DNA from: Bryobacterales bacterium
GTDB lineage: Bacteria > Acidobacteriota > Terriglobia > Bryobacterales > Bryobacteraceae
Direction: 5' to 3'
Length of the DNA stretch: 11,826 nucleotides
NCBI GenBank assembly: GCA_003132865.1
Contig: PKYZ01000634.1
Location: 4,160-15,985, forward strand
Part shown: positions 1 through 8,668 of the stretch, piece after piece
Numbering within the stretch: the stretch's first letter is position 1
Layout: every line of letters starts with the position of its first letter
Notes under the pieces: model-generated
Database searches by the model: none
Told to the model about the DNA's origin: nothing
The model's input: only the letters and a program-made list of their open reading frames with translations
Program-made: the position numbers and the translations under genes

Positions 1-18
1 AAGAGTGCGTGCGCTACG

Positions 19-3000
19 TCATTTCTCATGTTTCCTTCCATAGACTAGTAAGTACGCGGCCGGGACGATGAACACAGTCAACAGTACGGACGAAGTCAAG
101 CCTCCGATAATCGCACGCGCCATCGGGGTATATTGTTCGGCTCCCGTCCCTAACTTCAAAGCCATGGGAATCATGCCGATAATGGTAGCCAGCGACGTCA
201 TCAAAATCGGCCGCAACCGCACGCGGCACGCCGTAATGACCGCATCTTCCACCGGCAATCCCTGCTCTTCCAGCTTGTGCGCGAAATCTACGATCAGGAT
301 GCTGTTGGAGTCCGCGATTCCCACCAGCATCAGCACCCCCATGAGCGACATGACGTTCAGCGTCGTATGCGTCAAAGGCAGAATCACCAGCACGCCCACA
401 AACCCCATCGGAATCGCCAGCATGATCAGCACGGGATCTACAAAGGATCGGAACTGCGCCACCAGGATGAGATAGAGAAGAACGAAAGACAGCAGAAAGC
501 CGAGTCCGAAGCTCTTGAAAGACGCCTGCATCCCCTCCACCATGCCGCGCAGGTTCACCCGGACGTTTTCGGGAATCTTAGTCTGCGCCAGGACGTCCTG
601 AATACTGTGCGTGACGTGGCCCAGATCCTCTCCGGAGGGAGTCACATAGACGTCCGTCACGCGCTGGATCTGGTGATGATCGACCTCGGTGGGAGTCTGG
701 ATGTGCGCCAGTTTCACAACGGAATCCAGGGTAGTCGGAAGAGTCGCGTTGGGCGCCCGCAGGGGAATGTTGCGCAGATCCAGCATGTCGTGTATGGCGG
801 GGTGCCCATTTTCGTAATACTGGATTGTGAGGTAGTAGTCGTTCCCGCTTTTATGGTCGACCCAGTAATTGGGTGCAATCATGTAGTTGGAGTTCAGCGC
901 GGTGATTACATTATCCACCACGTCCTTTTGGCTAAGACCCAGTTCGCCGGCGTGTACCCGGTCCACATCCAGCCGGATGCCGGGATAGTTCATGTCCTGC
1001 GGGATATAGACTTCTCCCACATTGCGGAGAGCCCGAATGCGGGTTGCCAGGTCTTGCGCCAAAGCGAAGTTCTTCTTTAAGTCCGAGCCGCTGACCTGCA
1101 CGTCGATGGGAGCGGGCATGCCCATGTTGATGACCGCGTCCACCATCGAGCCGCTCTGGAAAAAGGTGCGAACGTCCGGGAACCGCGCGGCGATGGCATG
1201 TCTCACGCGCGCGATGTACTCGAAACTGCTCACCTGATGATCGTCGTTCAACGCCACTTGAACCGTGCTGGTATACTCGCCGGCGTTGTCGGTATAGAGG
1301 GACGAGAAATCGTTCACCACACCGATATTGGAAACCACCATCTTGAAATCGTGGGGCCCCACGATCTGGTGAATCAGGTCTTCCACCTTCTTTACGTACT
1401 GTTCGGTCACTTCAATTCGCGTGCCGGTGGGAACCTTCATGTTGATAGTGAACTGCCCGGCGTCCGTCCGTGGAAAGAATGCCACGCCCAGGAACGGATA
1501 GATCCCCAGGCTGAGGAGAAATACGCTCGCCAGCGCCGCTACGGTCCAGCCGGGCCGCACCAGTGCGCGGCGCACCCAGCGCTCGTAGAAATCCAGAACC
1601 GTGCCGAATCTCCGGTTGAATCCGGCGTTGAACTTATCCCATAAAGACTGACCGCCCGGATGCGCCGGGACGGGGTGTTCGGCGCCGCCTTCGGCCGGCA
1701 AATGCTGTTTCAGAAATCGTGAGCAGAACAGCGGGATCACGGTCATCGCCACCACGAACGATGCCAGCAATGACAGCGAAAAGGCCAGGGCCAGGGCCGA
1801 GAAAAGAAACTTACTCACGCCGTAAAGGAACACTACCGGGAAGAAATCCACCACATCCACCAGCGTGGCCGCCAGCACGGCCATGCTCACTTCCGTGCCG
1901 CCCACCTCCGCCGCGATCCGCGGTAATGCGCCCATTTCCAGGTGCCGGTAGATGTTTTCCAGCGAGATCACCGAGTTATCGATAACCCGTGAGAAGGCCA
2001 GCGCCAGCCCGCCCAGGATCATCGTATTCACCGTGCTGCCCATGAGATACAGCACCACGAACGTGGCCACGGCCGAGAGCGGAATCGAGAGCAAGACGGC
2101 AGAGGTGGCCCGCAGACTTCCCAGAAAGATCAGTATCATGATGCTGGTCAGGACCAGACCTATGGCGCCTTCATGCAGAACCGTCTCCAGGGCCGCTTTC
2201 ACATACACGGACTGATCGAACACTACTTTGGTGACTAACTGCTTTGGAATATCAAACAGGTGGGAAGTGAGCTTGCGGACGCCTTCGACCACTTCAATGG
2301 TATTCGTATCCCCACCCTGCTTCATGATCGGAATATATGCGGACCGCTGGCCGTTCACGCGCACGATGTTGTACTGGAGCTGGTTGGCGTCTTCCGCCTT
2401 GCCCACGTCCGAGATGGTCACCCAGGAATTGCCGGCCGTCTTAATCGGTAGCTTGTTCAACTCGCTCATGTCCTTGACCAGGCTGTTCGAGTAGACGTAA
2501 TAGTCGGTCGGGCCGACCTTTACGTCTCCCGCCGGCAGGATCAGGTTCGAGTTGTTCACCGCGTCCACCACGTCCATGGGACTGAGCTGGCGCGAGGCCA
2601 GCTTGAATGGGTCCACATACACCATGATCTGGCGGTACTTGCCGCCGAACGGCGGCGGGATCTCGGCGCCTTTCAGCACGGCGATTTGGTTGCGGATCTG
2701 GAATTGGGCGTAGTCGTGAAGCTGAGTCTCGTTGAGCCCATCGCCCGAGACGGTCACCAGGCAGACCGGCAAACTGGAGGCGTCGAACTTCAGCACCACC
2801 GGCGGCAAGGTTCCCGGCGGCAACCGCTTCAGGTCGGCCAGCGCCAGGTTGGAGAGTTGGGTTACATCGGCGTCCGCGCTGGTTCCCGGCTGGAAGAATA
2901 CCTTGATGATGCTGACGCCCAGCAACGAGCGGGACTCTGAATGATCCACGCCGCTGGCCAGCGTAAAGAATCGCTCCAGCGGATTGGTGATGTCGTACTC

Positions 3001-3171
3001 GATGTCTTCCGGTGGCATGCCGGAGTAAAAGGTGGCTACCACAACTTCCGGAATGTTGATGGTGGGAAAAAGATCCACCGGCATGCGCACCAGGCTAGTC
3101 ACGCCAATGACTACCAACACGAGACAGACGACGATGATGAAGAATGGGTTACGAATCGAAAAGCGTGGCAT
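19..3171 (-). CDS. RND (HAE/AcrB-type) efflux permease, paralogue B of a tandem pair
   Basis: Inner-membrane proton-driven efflux permease of the RND superfamily, 1050 aa, normal length for AcrB relatives. The first membrane helix is at about residues 10-29, then a periplasmic porter half, helices 2-6 at about 333-487, a variable cytoplasmic linker at 488-508, helix 7 near 540-562, a second porter half and helices 8-12 at about 885-1044. Helix 4 carries D398-N399 where AcrB has D407-D408. The AcrB Lys940 site is S955. R988-R990 and T992 match the AcrB R971/T978 area (RLRPILMTSLA). Start ATG at 3171, 17 bp after the stop of the upstream permease; no clear Shine-Dalgarno is visible. It is about 82% identical to that neighbour over 490 residues. 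Oddities are extra aspartates D439, D442 and D954 in helices where the paralogue has T, V and A. Substrate cannot be told from sequence. The family is sure; the specificity is not. Confidence 0.96.
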   Translation of the reverse strand: MPRFSIRNPFFIIVVCLVLVVIGVTSLVRMPVDLFPTINIPEVVVATFYSGMPPEDIEYDITNPLERFFTLASGVDHSESRSLLGVSIIKVFFQPGTSADADVTQLSNLALADLKRLPPGTLPPVVLKFDASSLPVCLVTVSGDGLNETQLHDYAQFQIRNQIAVLKGAEIPPPFGGKYRQIMVYVDPFKLASRQLSPMDVVDAVNNSNLILPAGDVKVGPTDYYVYSNSLVKDMSELNKLPIKTAGNSWVTISDVGKAEDANQLQYNIVRVNGQRSAYIPIMKQGGDTNTIEVVEGVRKLTSHLFDIPKQLVTKVVFDQSVYVKAALETVLHEGAIGLVLTSIMILIFLGSLRATSAVLLSIPLSAVATFVVLYLMGSTVNTMILGGLALAFSRVIDNSVISLENIYRHLEMGALPRIAAEVGGTEVSMAVLAATLVDVVDFFPVVFLYGVSKFLFSALALAFSLSLLASFVVAMTVIPLFCSRFLKQHLPAEGGAEHPVPAHPGGQSLWDKFNAGFNRRFGTVLDFYERWVRRALVRPGWTVAALASVFLLSLGIYPFLGVAFFPRTDAGQFTINMKVPTGTRIEVTEQYVKKVEDLIHQIVGPHDFKMVVSNIGVVNDFSSLYTDNAGEYTSTVQVALNDDHQVSSFEYIARVRHAIAARFPDVRTFFQSGSMVDAVINMGMPAPIDVQVSGSDLKKNFALAQDLATRIRALRNVGEVYIPQDMNYPGIRLDVDRVHAGELGLSQKDVVDNVITALNSNYMIAPNYWVDHKSGNDYYLTIQYYENGHPAIHDMLDLRNIPLRAPNATLPTTLDSVVKLAHIQTPTEVDHHQIQRVTDVYVTPSGEDLGHVTHSIQDVLAQTKIPENVRVNLRGMVEGMQASFKSFGLGFLLSFVLLYLILVAQFRSFVDPVLIMLAIPMGFVGVLVILPLTHTTLNVMSLMGVLMLVGIADSNSILIVDFAHKLEEQGLPVEDAVITACRVRLRPILMTSLATIIGMIPMALKLGTGAEQYTPMARAIIGGLTSSVLLTVFIVPAAYLLVYGRKHEK

Positions 3172-3188
3172 GAGAGTCGTCTATCCGG

Positions 3189-6100
3189 TCACACGTTCAC
3201 CAGCGGGTCTTTCTTGCGGTACACCAGCAGGTACGCGGCGGGTACAATAAAGACAGCCAGGATCACCGAAGCCGTCAATCCCCCGATTATGACGCGCGCC
3301 AATGGCGCGTATTGCTCGCTCCCTGTGCCCATTTTGAGGGCCATCGGGGCCATCCCGATGATGGTGGCCAACGAGGTCATCAGGATCGGCCGCAGGCGCA
3401 CCCGGCAGGAAGTAATCACGGCGTTCTCTACCGCCATGCCCTGGTCTTCCAGCCGATGTGCAAACTCCACGATTAAAATACTGTTGGATGCCGCGATGCC
3501 TACCAGCATCAGAACGCCCATGAGCGACATCACATTCAGCGTGGTATGAGTCAACGGCAGAATGACCAGCACCCCGATGAGCGCCATCGGAATTGCCAGC
3601 ATAATCAGGAAGGGATCCTTGAAAGAACGGAACTGGGCCACCAGAATGAGATAGAGCAGGACGACGGATAACGACAGGCCCAAGGCGAAGCTGCGGAACG
3701 AAGCCCGCATGCCCTGCACCATCCCGCGTAGGTTGATGCGGACGTTTTCCGGGAGCTTCATCTGCGCCACGACGCGTTCGATGGCATCCGTAACTCTTCC
3801 GAGGTCCTCGCCGGAAGGGGTCACATATAAATCGGTTACTCGCTGGATTTGATAGTGATCCACTTCGGTCGGCGTCTGTACATATTCGAGCTTCACGACG
3901 TTATCGAGAGTCGTGCCGGGCTTGGAGCGGTGGTCCAACTGGAGCGGCCGGACGCCGCTGCGAGGCAGCTTTTGGGCGGCGGCCCAGGAAGGCTCCGGAA
4001 TCGGAGTGGGGGTGCCCTGCAGTTTTGCCGCCCGCAACGGGATCTGTCCCACGTCCTGCATCGCGTGGATGGCCGCTGGGCCGTGCTCGAAGTATTGCAC
4101 CGTAAGATAGTAATCGTTGCCCGTTTTATGGTCCACCCAGTAATTGGGAGCAATCATGTAGTTGGAGTTCAAGGCAGTGATGACGTTGTCCACCACATCC
4201 TTCTGCGTGAGGCCCAACTCGGCGGCGTGGACGCGATCGACGACTAACCGCACAGCGGGGTAATCCATATCCTGCGGTATGTAAACCTGGCCTACGCCGG
4301 GAAGCGCGCCGATGCGTTTGGCCAACTCCTGCGCGACGCCAAAGATCTGGGGCAGGTTGGGGCTGCTCACCTGCACATCGATAGGCGCCGGCATGCCCAT
4401 GTTCAGGATGGCGTCCACCATCGATCCGCTCTGCAGAAACGTGCGTATTTGGGGAAGCCTCTTCTCCATCTCCGCGCGCACACGTTCCATGTACACGAAA
4501 CTGCTCACCGCGTGCGGTTCATTCAAGGCTACCTGGATCGTCGCGGTGTAAGGTCCGGCGTTGGTAGTGTACAGCGAAGAGAAGTCGGGAACCACTCCGA
4601 TGTTGGAAACGACCATCTTGAAATCCCGGGGACTTACGATGTGGTGGACGAGGTCCTCGATCTGGCCGGCATAGCTTTCTGTGTCTTCGATGCGTGTGCC
4701 GGTTGGCGCCTTGATATTGATGGTGAACTGGCCGGCGTCGGTTTGGGGAAAAAAGGCCAGGCCCACGAACCGGGAAATGCCTAGACTCAGCACGAAGAAT
4801 CCGGCGAGCACCGCGACCGTGAGGCCAGGGTGTACCAGTGCCCGGCGCACGGCACGTTCGTAATAGTCCAGAAGCTTGTTGAAGAGATCGTTGAAGCGGA
4901 TGTTAAAGCGGAGCCACAACGAACGCCGTTGGGGCAGCGCCGCCCCCCCCCCCACCTCGGGTCCGTGCTCCTGGCCGCGATGCATGCCCCTGAGAAACCT
5001 CGAGCAGAACAACGGAATCACGGTCATCGCGACAAAATATGAAGCAAACAGAGAGATCACCACCGCCAGAGCTAACGCCGAAAACAGGAACTTACTCACT
5101 CCGTAGAGGAGGGTCACCGGAAAGAACACCACCACGGTGGTCAGCGTCGCCGCCAGAACAGCGAGGTTCACCTCGGTTCCTCCCGCTTCAGCGGCGGCCG
5201 CCGGCGCGGCGCCCATTTCCAGGTGACGATAGATATTCTCGAGCGAAATTACCGAATTATCGATCACGCGTGAAAAAGCCAGCGCCAGTCCGCCCAGAAT
5301 CATGGTGTTGACTGTGCTCCCCGCGAGAGAGAGAACCACGAAGGTGGCCAAGGCCGAAAGTGGAATGGAAAGGAAGACCGCCGAGGTAGCGCGCAAACTG
5401 CCGAGAAAGACAAGGATCATCACGCTGGTCAGCAGCAGCCCGATCAGACCTTCGTCGAGCAGGGTGCGGATAGCCTCCTTGACGAATGCGGATTGGTCGA
5501 AGACTACATTGGCGGCCAGCGTCGCGGGAACATCGTAAAGGCGGCCAATCAGCTTACGAATGCCATTGACCACCTCGATGGTGTTCGTATCGCCGCCCTG
5601 CTTCATGATCGGCAGATAAACGGACCGCTGGCCATCCACTCGCACTATGTTGTATTGAATCTGGCTGGCATCCTCCGCCCGTCCCACATCGGCCACCGTG
5701 ACCCAGGAATTCCCGGCAAACTTGATCGGCAGCCTGTTCAACTCGTTCACATCCTCTACCAGGCTGTTGGAATAGACGTAGTAATCGTACGGCCCCATCT
5801 TTACGTCGCCGGCCGGTAAAATCAGATTGGACTGATTGACCGTCTTTACCACGTCCATCAGGCTCAATTGCCGGGAAAGTAACTTGAACGGATCGACGTA
5901 TACCATGATCTGGCGGTACTTGCCGCCGAAGGGCGGCGGAATCTCGGCTCCTTTGACGACCGCGATCTGGTTGCGGATGGTGAACTGCCCTATATCGTGA
6001 AGCTGCGTCTGAGTGAGGTTCTTGCCTTTGAGCGTCACCAGGCAGACGGGCAGGCTGGAGGCGTCGAACTTCAACACGACGGGCGGCAGCGTGCCCGGCG

Positions 6101-6452
6101 GTAAACGCTTCAGGTCGGCCAGAGCCAGATTCGAGAGTTGGGTGACGTCGGCGTCCGCGTCAGTCCCCGGCTGGAAGAATACTTTGATGATGCTGACTCC
6201 CAACAACGAGCGCGACTCAGAGTGATCGACGCCGCTGGCCAGGGTAAAAAAGCGCTCCAGCGGATTGGTGATATCGACTTCGATGTCTTCCGGCGGCATG
6301 CCGGAATAAAAGGTGGCGACCACCACCTCCGGAATGTTAATGGCGGGAAACAGATCCACCGGCATGCGCGCCAGGCTGGTCACGCCAATGACTACCAGCG
6401 CCAGGCAGATGACTACGACGAAGTAGGGGTTGCGAATCGAGAAGCGCGACAT
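3189..6452 (-). CDS. RND (HAE/AcrB-type) efflux permease, paralogue A with porter-domain insertion and G11 tract
   Basis: Inner-membrane RND efflux permease, 1087 aa, expected to act as a trimer with the adaptor encoded just upstream. Layout: helix 1 at about 11-29, first porter half to about 332, helices 2-6 at 333-487, a linker at 488-510, helix 7 near 543-565, second porter half, helices 8-12 at about 922-1078. The proton-relay region reads D398-N399 in helix 4; S989 replaces the AcrB lysine of helix 10; R1019 and T1026 are kept. Start ATG at 6452, only 6 bp past the adaptor stop, so translation is probably coupled. Two oddities stand out. Residues 808-846 are 32 residues longer than the matching stretch of the downstream paralogue, in a proline-rich periplasmic segment. 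The linker (residues 501-504, GGGA) is encoded by eleven consecutive G residues on the coding strand. Otherwise intact. Confidence 0.96.
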   Translation of the reverse strand: MSRFSIRNPYFVVVICLALVVIGVTSLARMPVDLFPAINIPEVVVATFYSGMPPEDIEVDITNPLERFFTLASGVDHSESRSLLGVSIIKVFFQPGTDADADVTQLSNLALADLKRLPPGTLPPVVLKFDASSLPVCLVTLKGKNLTQTQLHDIGQFTIRNQIAVVKGAEIPPPFGGKYRQIMVYVDPFKLLSRQLSLMDVVKTVNQSNLILPAGDVKMGPYDYYVYSNSLVEDVNELNRLPIKFAGNSWVTVADVGRAEDASQIQYNIVRVDGQRSVYLPIMKQGGDTNTIEVVNGIRKLIGRLYDVPATLAANVVFDQSAFVKEAIRTLLDEGLIGLLLTSVMILVFLGSLRATSAVFLSIPLSALATFVVLSLAGSTVNTMILGGLALAFSRVIDNSVISLENIYRHLEMGAAPAAAAEAGGTEVNLAVLAATLTTVVVFFPVTLLYGVSKFLFSALALAVVISLFASYFVAMTVIPLFCSRFLRGMHRGQEHGPEVGGGAALPQRRSLWLRFNIRFNDLFNKLLDYYERAVRRALVHPGLTVAVLAGFFVLSLGISRFVGLAFFPQTDAGQFTINIKAPTGTRIEDTESYAGQIEDLVHHIVSPRDFKMVVSNIGVVPDFSSLYTTNAGPYTATIQVALNEPHAVSSFVYMERVRAEMEKRLPQIRTFLQSGSMVDAILNMGMPAPIDVQVSSPNLPQIFGVAQELAKRIGALPGVGQVYIPQDMDYPAVRLVVDRVHAAELGLTQKDVVDNVITALNSNYMIAPNYWVDHKTGNDYYLTVQYFEHGPAAIHAMQDVGQIPLRAAKLQGTPTPIPEPSWAAAQKLPRSGVRPLQLDHRSKPGTTLDNVVKLEYVQTPTEVDHYQIQRVTDLYVTPSGEDLGRVTDAIERVVAQMKLPENVRINLRGMVQGMRASFRSFALGLSLSVVLLYLILVAQFRSFKDPFLIMLAIPMALIGVLVILPLTHTTLNVMSLMGVLMLVGIAASNSILIVEFAHRLEDQGMAVENAVITSCRVRLRPILMTSLATIIGMAPMALKMGTGSEQYAPLARVIIGGLTASVILAVFIVPAAYLLVYRKKDPLVNV
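3912..4028 (-). other. Paralogue-specific insertion region in permease A
   Basis: Codons 809-847 of permease A. Between the shared flanks IPLRA and TTLD, permease B has 7 residues (806-812) and permease A has 39 (808-846), so about 96 bp were gained here or lost in the paralogue. The extra segment is rich in P, Q, R and K, has no hydrophobic run, and lies in the second periplasmic porter half. It is in frame and interrupts nothing. Confidence 0.8.
4943..4953 (-). repeat. 11-bp G homopolymer (C11 on the plus strand) inside permease A
   Basis: Eleven C residues on the plus strand, read as G11 in the coding strand, spanning the end of V500 through the first base of the A504 codon in the cytoplasmic linker between helices 6 and 7. 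At the length shown the frame is open. Gaining one G would bring a TAA at 4903-4905 into frame. Losing one would bring a TGA at about 4787-4789 into frame. Tracts like this are classic slipped-strand sites, but they are also classic sequencing-error sites. The second permease has no such tract. Confidence 0.9.
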
Positions 6453-6458
6453 GGACGC

Positions 6459-7697
6459 TTAATTCTTGCCCTCGTAGTTCAAAAGGTCGATGGTTTTGGG
6501 CCGCACCACTTCGCCGGGCTTCAGAGCGCCGCGATCGCTCACCACCACTTGCTCGCCGTCCGCCAAGCCCGCCAGGGCCTCCGCATAGCCGGCATTCTGA
6601 ACGCCCAGCGTCAAGGTCCGCTGCTCGATCCGATTGGCCGTATTCACCACCAACACGCTGCTGCGCTCGCCCTGGTGATCCACGGCTTGTAGCGGCACCG
6701 CCAGCGCGGCGTTCTTGTGCTCCATCCTCAGAGTGACCTCCGCGTACATGCCCTCGATCAGTACGCGGTTCGGGTTCGGCACATCCACTTCGGTATGCAT
6801 GGTGCGCGTGTCCGCTTTCACGTCCACCGAAAACCGCGCCACTTTGCCTGGGAAAGTCCTGGTCAGCGACGGAATCCGCACCTCCACCGGATCGCCCACG
6901 TGAATGTTACGTACGTCGGACTCCGGCACCGGAATCACCAGCCGGAACAATTGGTCTTGCGAGAGCTTGACCAGCGGCATGGCCTGCGTGCTGGAAGTGG
7001 TGCCGGCCTGCATCAGCATGCCCAGATTGGCGTAGCGCTCGGTGACCACGCCGGCAAACGGAGCCGTGATGCGCGCGTAGTCGGCCAGCACCTGGTCGTG
7101 CACCAACCTGGCCTGGGCGGCGGCCAGTTCGCTTTGCGCCGACTGCAGTCCCGATTTGGATGCTTCCACCTGCGCCTCCAAGGCCAGATCTTTTCCTTGC
7201 CAATCGTCCACTTCCTGCTGCGCGACCAGCCCGGGCCTTGACTCCGACACGGTGTTCAAGCGCTGAAACTGCAAGTGAGCGACTTTGTGTTGGGCTTCCA
7301 CGCGGCCCAGCTCGTGCTCGGCGTGCGTCACCTGCTCCCCCATGTTCTTGATGGCCGCTTTGTCCTGTTCTAACTGCGCCTGCAGCTCCGGAATCTCCAG
7401 GACTGCCATCAATTGCCCCTGCGTCACGCGCGTGCCGTAGTCCACGTTGAGCTGTCGCACGTAGCCGGATTCCTTGGCGTAAACGTCGATTTCCTGGAAG
7501 GGCACCAGCTCGGAGGACAAGGTCAACCGCCGCTCGAGCGGCATGCGGATCGCCCTGGTGACTCCCACCGAAACAGCCGCCGACGCATCCCCGGCTTCCG
7601 CCCGGTCGCCGCGGGAACAAGCCGCCGTACCGGCCGCCGCTAACGCCACTATCGCAAACGCGGCGATTCCGACGGCCTCGTTCCTACTTGGATACAT
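6459..7697 (-). CDS. RND periplasmic adaptor (membrane fusion protein), probable lipoprotein
   Basis: AcrA/MexA-type adaptor, 412 aa, that would bridge the RND permeases and an outer-membrane channel. The N-terminus has a hydrophobic stretch (residues 9-26) ending in TAAC, so C27 is a plausible but weak lipobox cysteine. Split lipoyl halves are at about 68-102 (YAKESGYVRQLNVDYG) and 205-226 (ARITAPFAGVVTERYANLG). Between them is a long alpha-hairpin rich in A, E and Q. A beta-barrel (about 245-325) and membrane-proximal domain (about 330-398) follow. I chose ATG 7697, which gives a signal peptide. An in-frame ATG at 7847 would add 50 residues with no signal character, read through the upstream gene in another frame. 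The chosen start overlaps the RraA-family stop by 14 bp. The next gene, a permease, starts 6 bp after this stop. Confidence 0.94.
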   Translation of the reverse strand: MYPSRNEAVGIAAFAIVALAAAGTAACSRGDRAEAGDASAAVSVGVTRAIRMPLERRLTLSSELVPFQEIDVYAKESGYVRQLNVDYGTRVTQGQLMAVLEIPELQAQLEQDKAAIKNMGEQVTHAEHELGRVEAQHKVAHLQFQRLNTVSESRPGLVAQQEVDDWQGKDLALEAQVEASKSGLQSAQSELAAAQARLVHDQVLADYARITAPFAGVVTERYANLGMLMQAGTTSSTQAMPLVKLSQDQLFRLVIPVPESDVRNIHVGDPVEVRIPSLTRTFPGKVARFSVDVKADTRTMHTEVDVPNPNRVLIEGMYAEVTLRMEHKNAALAVPLQAVDHQGERSSVLVVNTANRIEQRTLTLGVQNAGYAEALAGLADGEQVVVSDRGALKPGEVVRPKTIDLLNYEGKN

Positions 7698-8415
7698 ATC
7701 TGGTCCGTTCGATCTGGTGGCGCAGCTTTTCCATTGAGAAATGCTCCGGCTGGCATAACTCAATGAGTTGCCTCTCTTGCGCCAGCAGTTCGGCCGCGAC
7801 CTTGGGGATCTCTCCGGCAATGGCGGCCGGAACCGAAACAACTCCATGCAGATCCCCGTGCAGTAGGTCTCCTGGATTCACCGTCAGTCCTCCGATTTCG
7901 ACCGGCCCGCCAAACTCCACCACATGCGCGTAAGCGTGCGACACCGAAACACCCCGCGCAAAGAGATGAAAACCGGTGCGCTCGACTGAGGGCAAGTCCC
8001 GCACGGCGCCATTGGTGACGTATCCGATGCAACTCAGCGCGCGGCCGATATGGGCGTGGATTTCGCCGAACAGCGCGCCGAATCCCGGCCTTGCATCCAT
8101 GTCTTCGAAGACGATCACGCGTGGCGCCGGGATGGTCTCGATGTACTCCCACCAATCCATGCGCTCGTGGTACCAATACCGCGTCGTGGGAGACTCGGTG
8201 GGAGCCGAGGCCGTGCGAATCCGTCCGGTGGCGGCATAGCCCACCATGGGAGGCAGGCTGGGCGATAGGCATCGCACCGAAAGATCGGTAAACCCTTCGT
8301 TGCGCAGCCTCACGTCCAGCCGCTCGATGGCGTTGGCTACGGTGCACGCATCAAGGGTCCGCAACTGTTCCAGGACTCCGGGGGGAATCTGCCTGATCGT
8401 CTCGTCGATGGTCAC
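7684..8415 (-). CDS. RraA-family protein (HMG/CHA aldolase-like fold)
   Basis: Predicted cytoplasmic protein of 243 aa in the RraA / 4-hydroxy-4-methyl-2-oxoglutarate aldolase-like family, once mislabelled as a menaquinone methyltransferase. Visible motifs: the N-terminal LDACTVANAIERL (21-33), a GALFGEIHAHIGRAL segment (113-127), the metal and substrate motif NGAVRD with R139 and D140, and PGDLLHGDLHGVV (181-193) near the C-terminus. R139/D140 match the conserved Arg-Asp pair of the aldolase branch, so enzymatic activity is possible; RNase E inhibition is not implied. Start is GTG at 8415, with no obvious Shine-Dalgarno. It heads the apparent efflux operon and overlaps the adaptor gene by 14 bp. 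A 73-bp repeat lies 12 bp upstream of the start. Substrate is unknown, and nothing in the sequence links it mechanistically to efflux. Confidence 0.9.
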   Translation of the reverse strand: MTIDETIRQIPPGVLEQLRTLDACTVANAIERLDVRLRNEGFTDLSVRCLSPSLPPMVGYAATGRIRTASAPTESPTTRYWYHERMDWWEYIETIPAPRVIVFEDMDARPGFGALFGEIHAHIGRALSCIGYVTNGAVRDLPSVERTGFHLFARGVSVSHAYAHVVEFGGPVEIGGLTVNPGDLLHGDLHGVVSVPAAIAGEIPKVAAELLAQERQLIELCQPEHFSMEKLRHQIERTRYVSK

Positions 8416-8427
8416 TACGACCGATCA

Positions 8428-8500
8428 TAGGTGAGCCGGGCCGCCCAAGGGTATACCCTGCTACGGGTATTTTCAGGGGAGAATGTGCTGTACCGTACCG
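8428..8500. repeat. 73-bp dispersed repeat, copy 1
   Basis: 67 of 73 positions match copy 2 at 10887-10959, in the same orientation; similarity stops abruptly on both sides. Inside is the perfect 10-bp palindrome GGGTATACCC (8449-8458) and a second GGGTAT (8465-8470) 16 bp further on. It ends 12 bp before the GTG start of the minus-strand RraA-family gene, so it occupies that operon's promoter or leader position. It could be a promoter with operator, or a small dispersed intergenic element. Confidence 0.88.
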
Positions 8501-8668
8501 TGTCCACCTCTCATGGCGCGCAAAATGACAAATTGTCAAAGCGAACCAAAATCCAAGGTAACGGCTGGCTGCCGGAAGGTGTTGAGTGGACTCCGTTGGC
8601 GGCGAGCGCCTGTATTATGGTGCTCGGATCGGCCAAGCGCAGGCGGGGCCGCAGCCATCGAGCTGCCT

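Noticed and set aside
277..1080. Long plus-strand frame, and others like it, opposite the permease genes
   Set aside because: The minus-strand permease frame is certain, and these antisense frames have the H/R/G-rich composition typical of shadows in GC-rich DNA.
7698..7847. A longer start (ATG 7847) for the adaptor gene at 6459-7697
   Set aside because: It adds 50 arginine- and serine-rich residues without signal-peptide character, read in another frame through the well-supported RraA-family gene. The ATG at 7697 restores a lipoprotein-like N-terminus.
8651..8666. Small inverted repeat just past the DUF2950 stop as a terminator
   Set aside because: The stem is only 5 bp (GCAGC/GCTGC) with no following T run on the transcribed strand.
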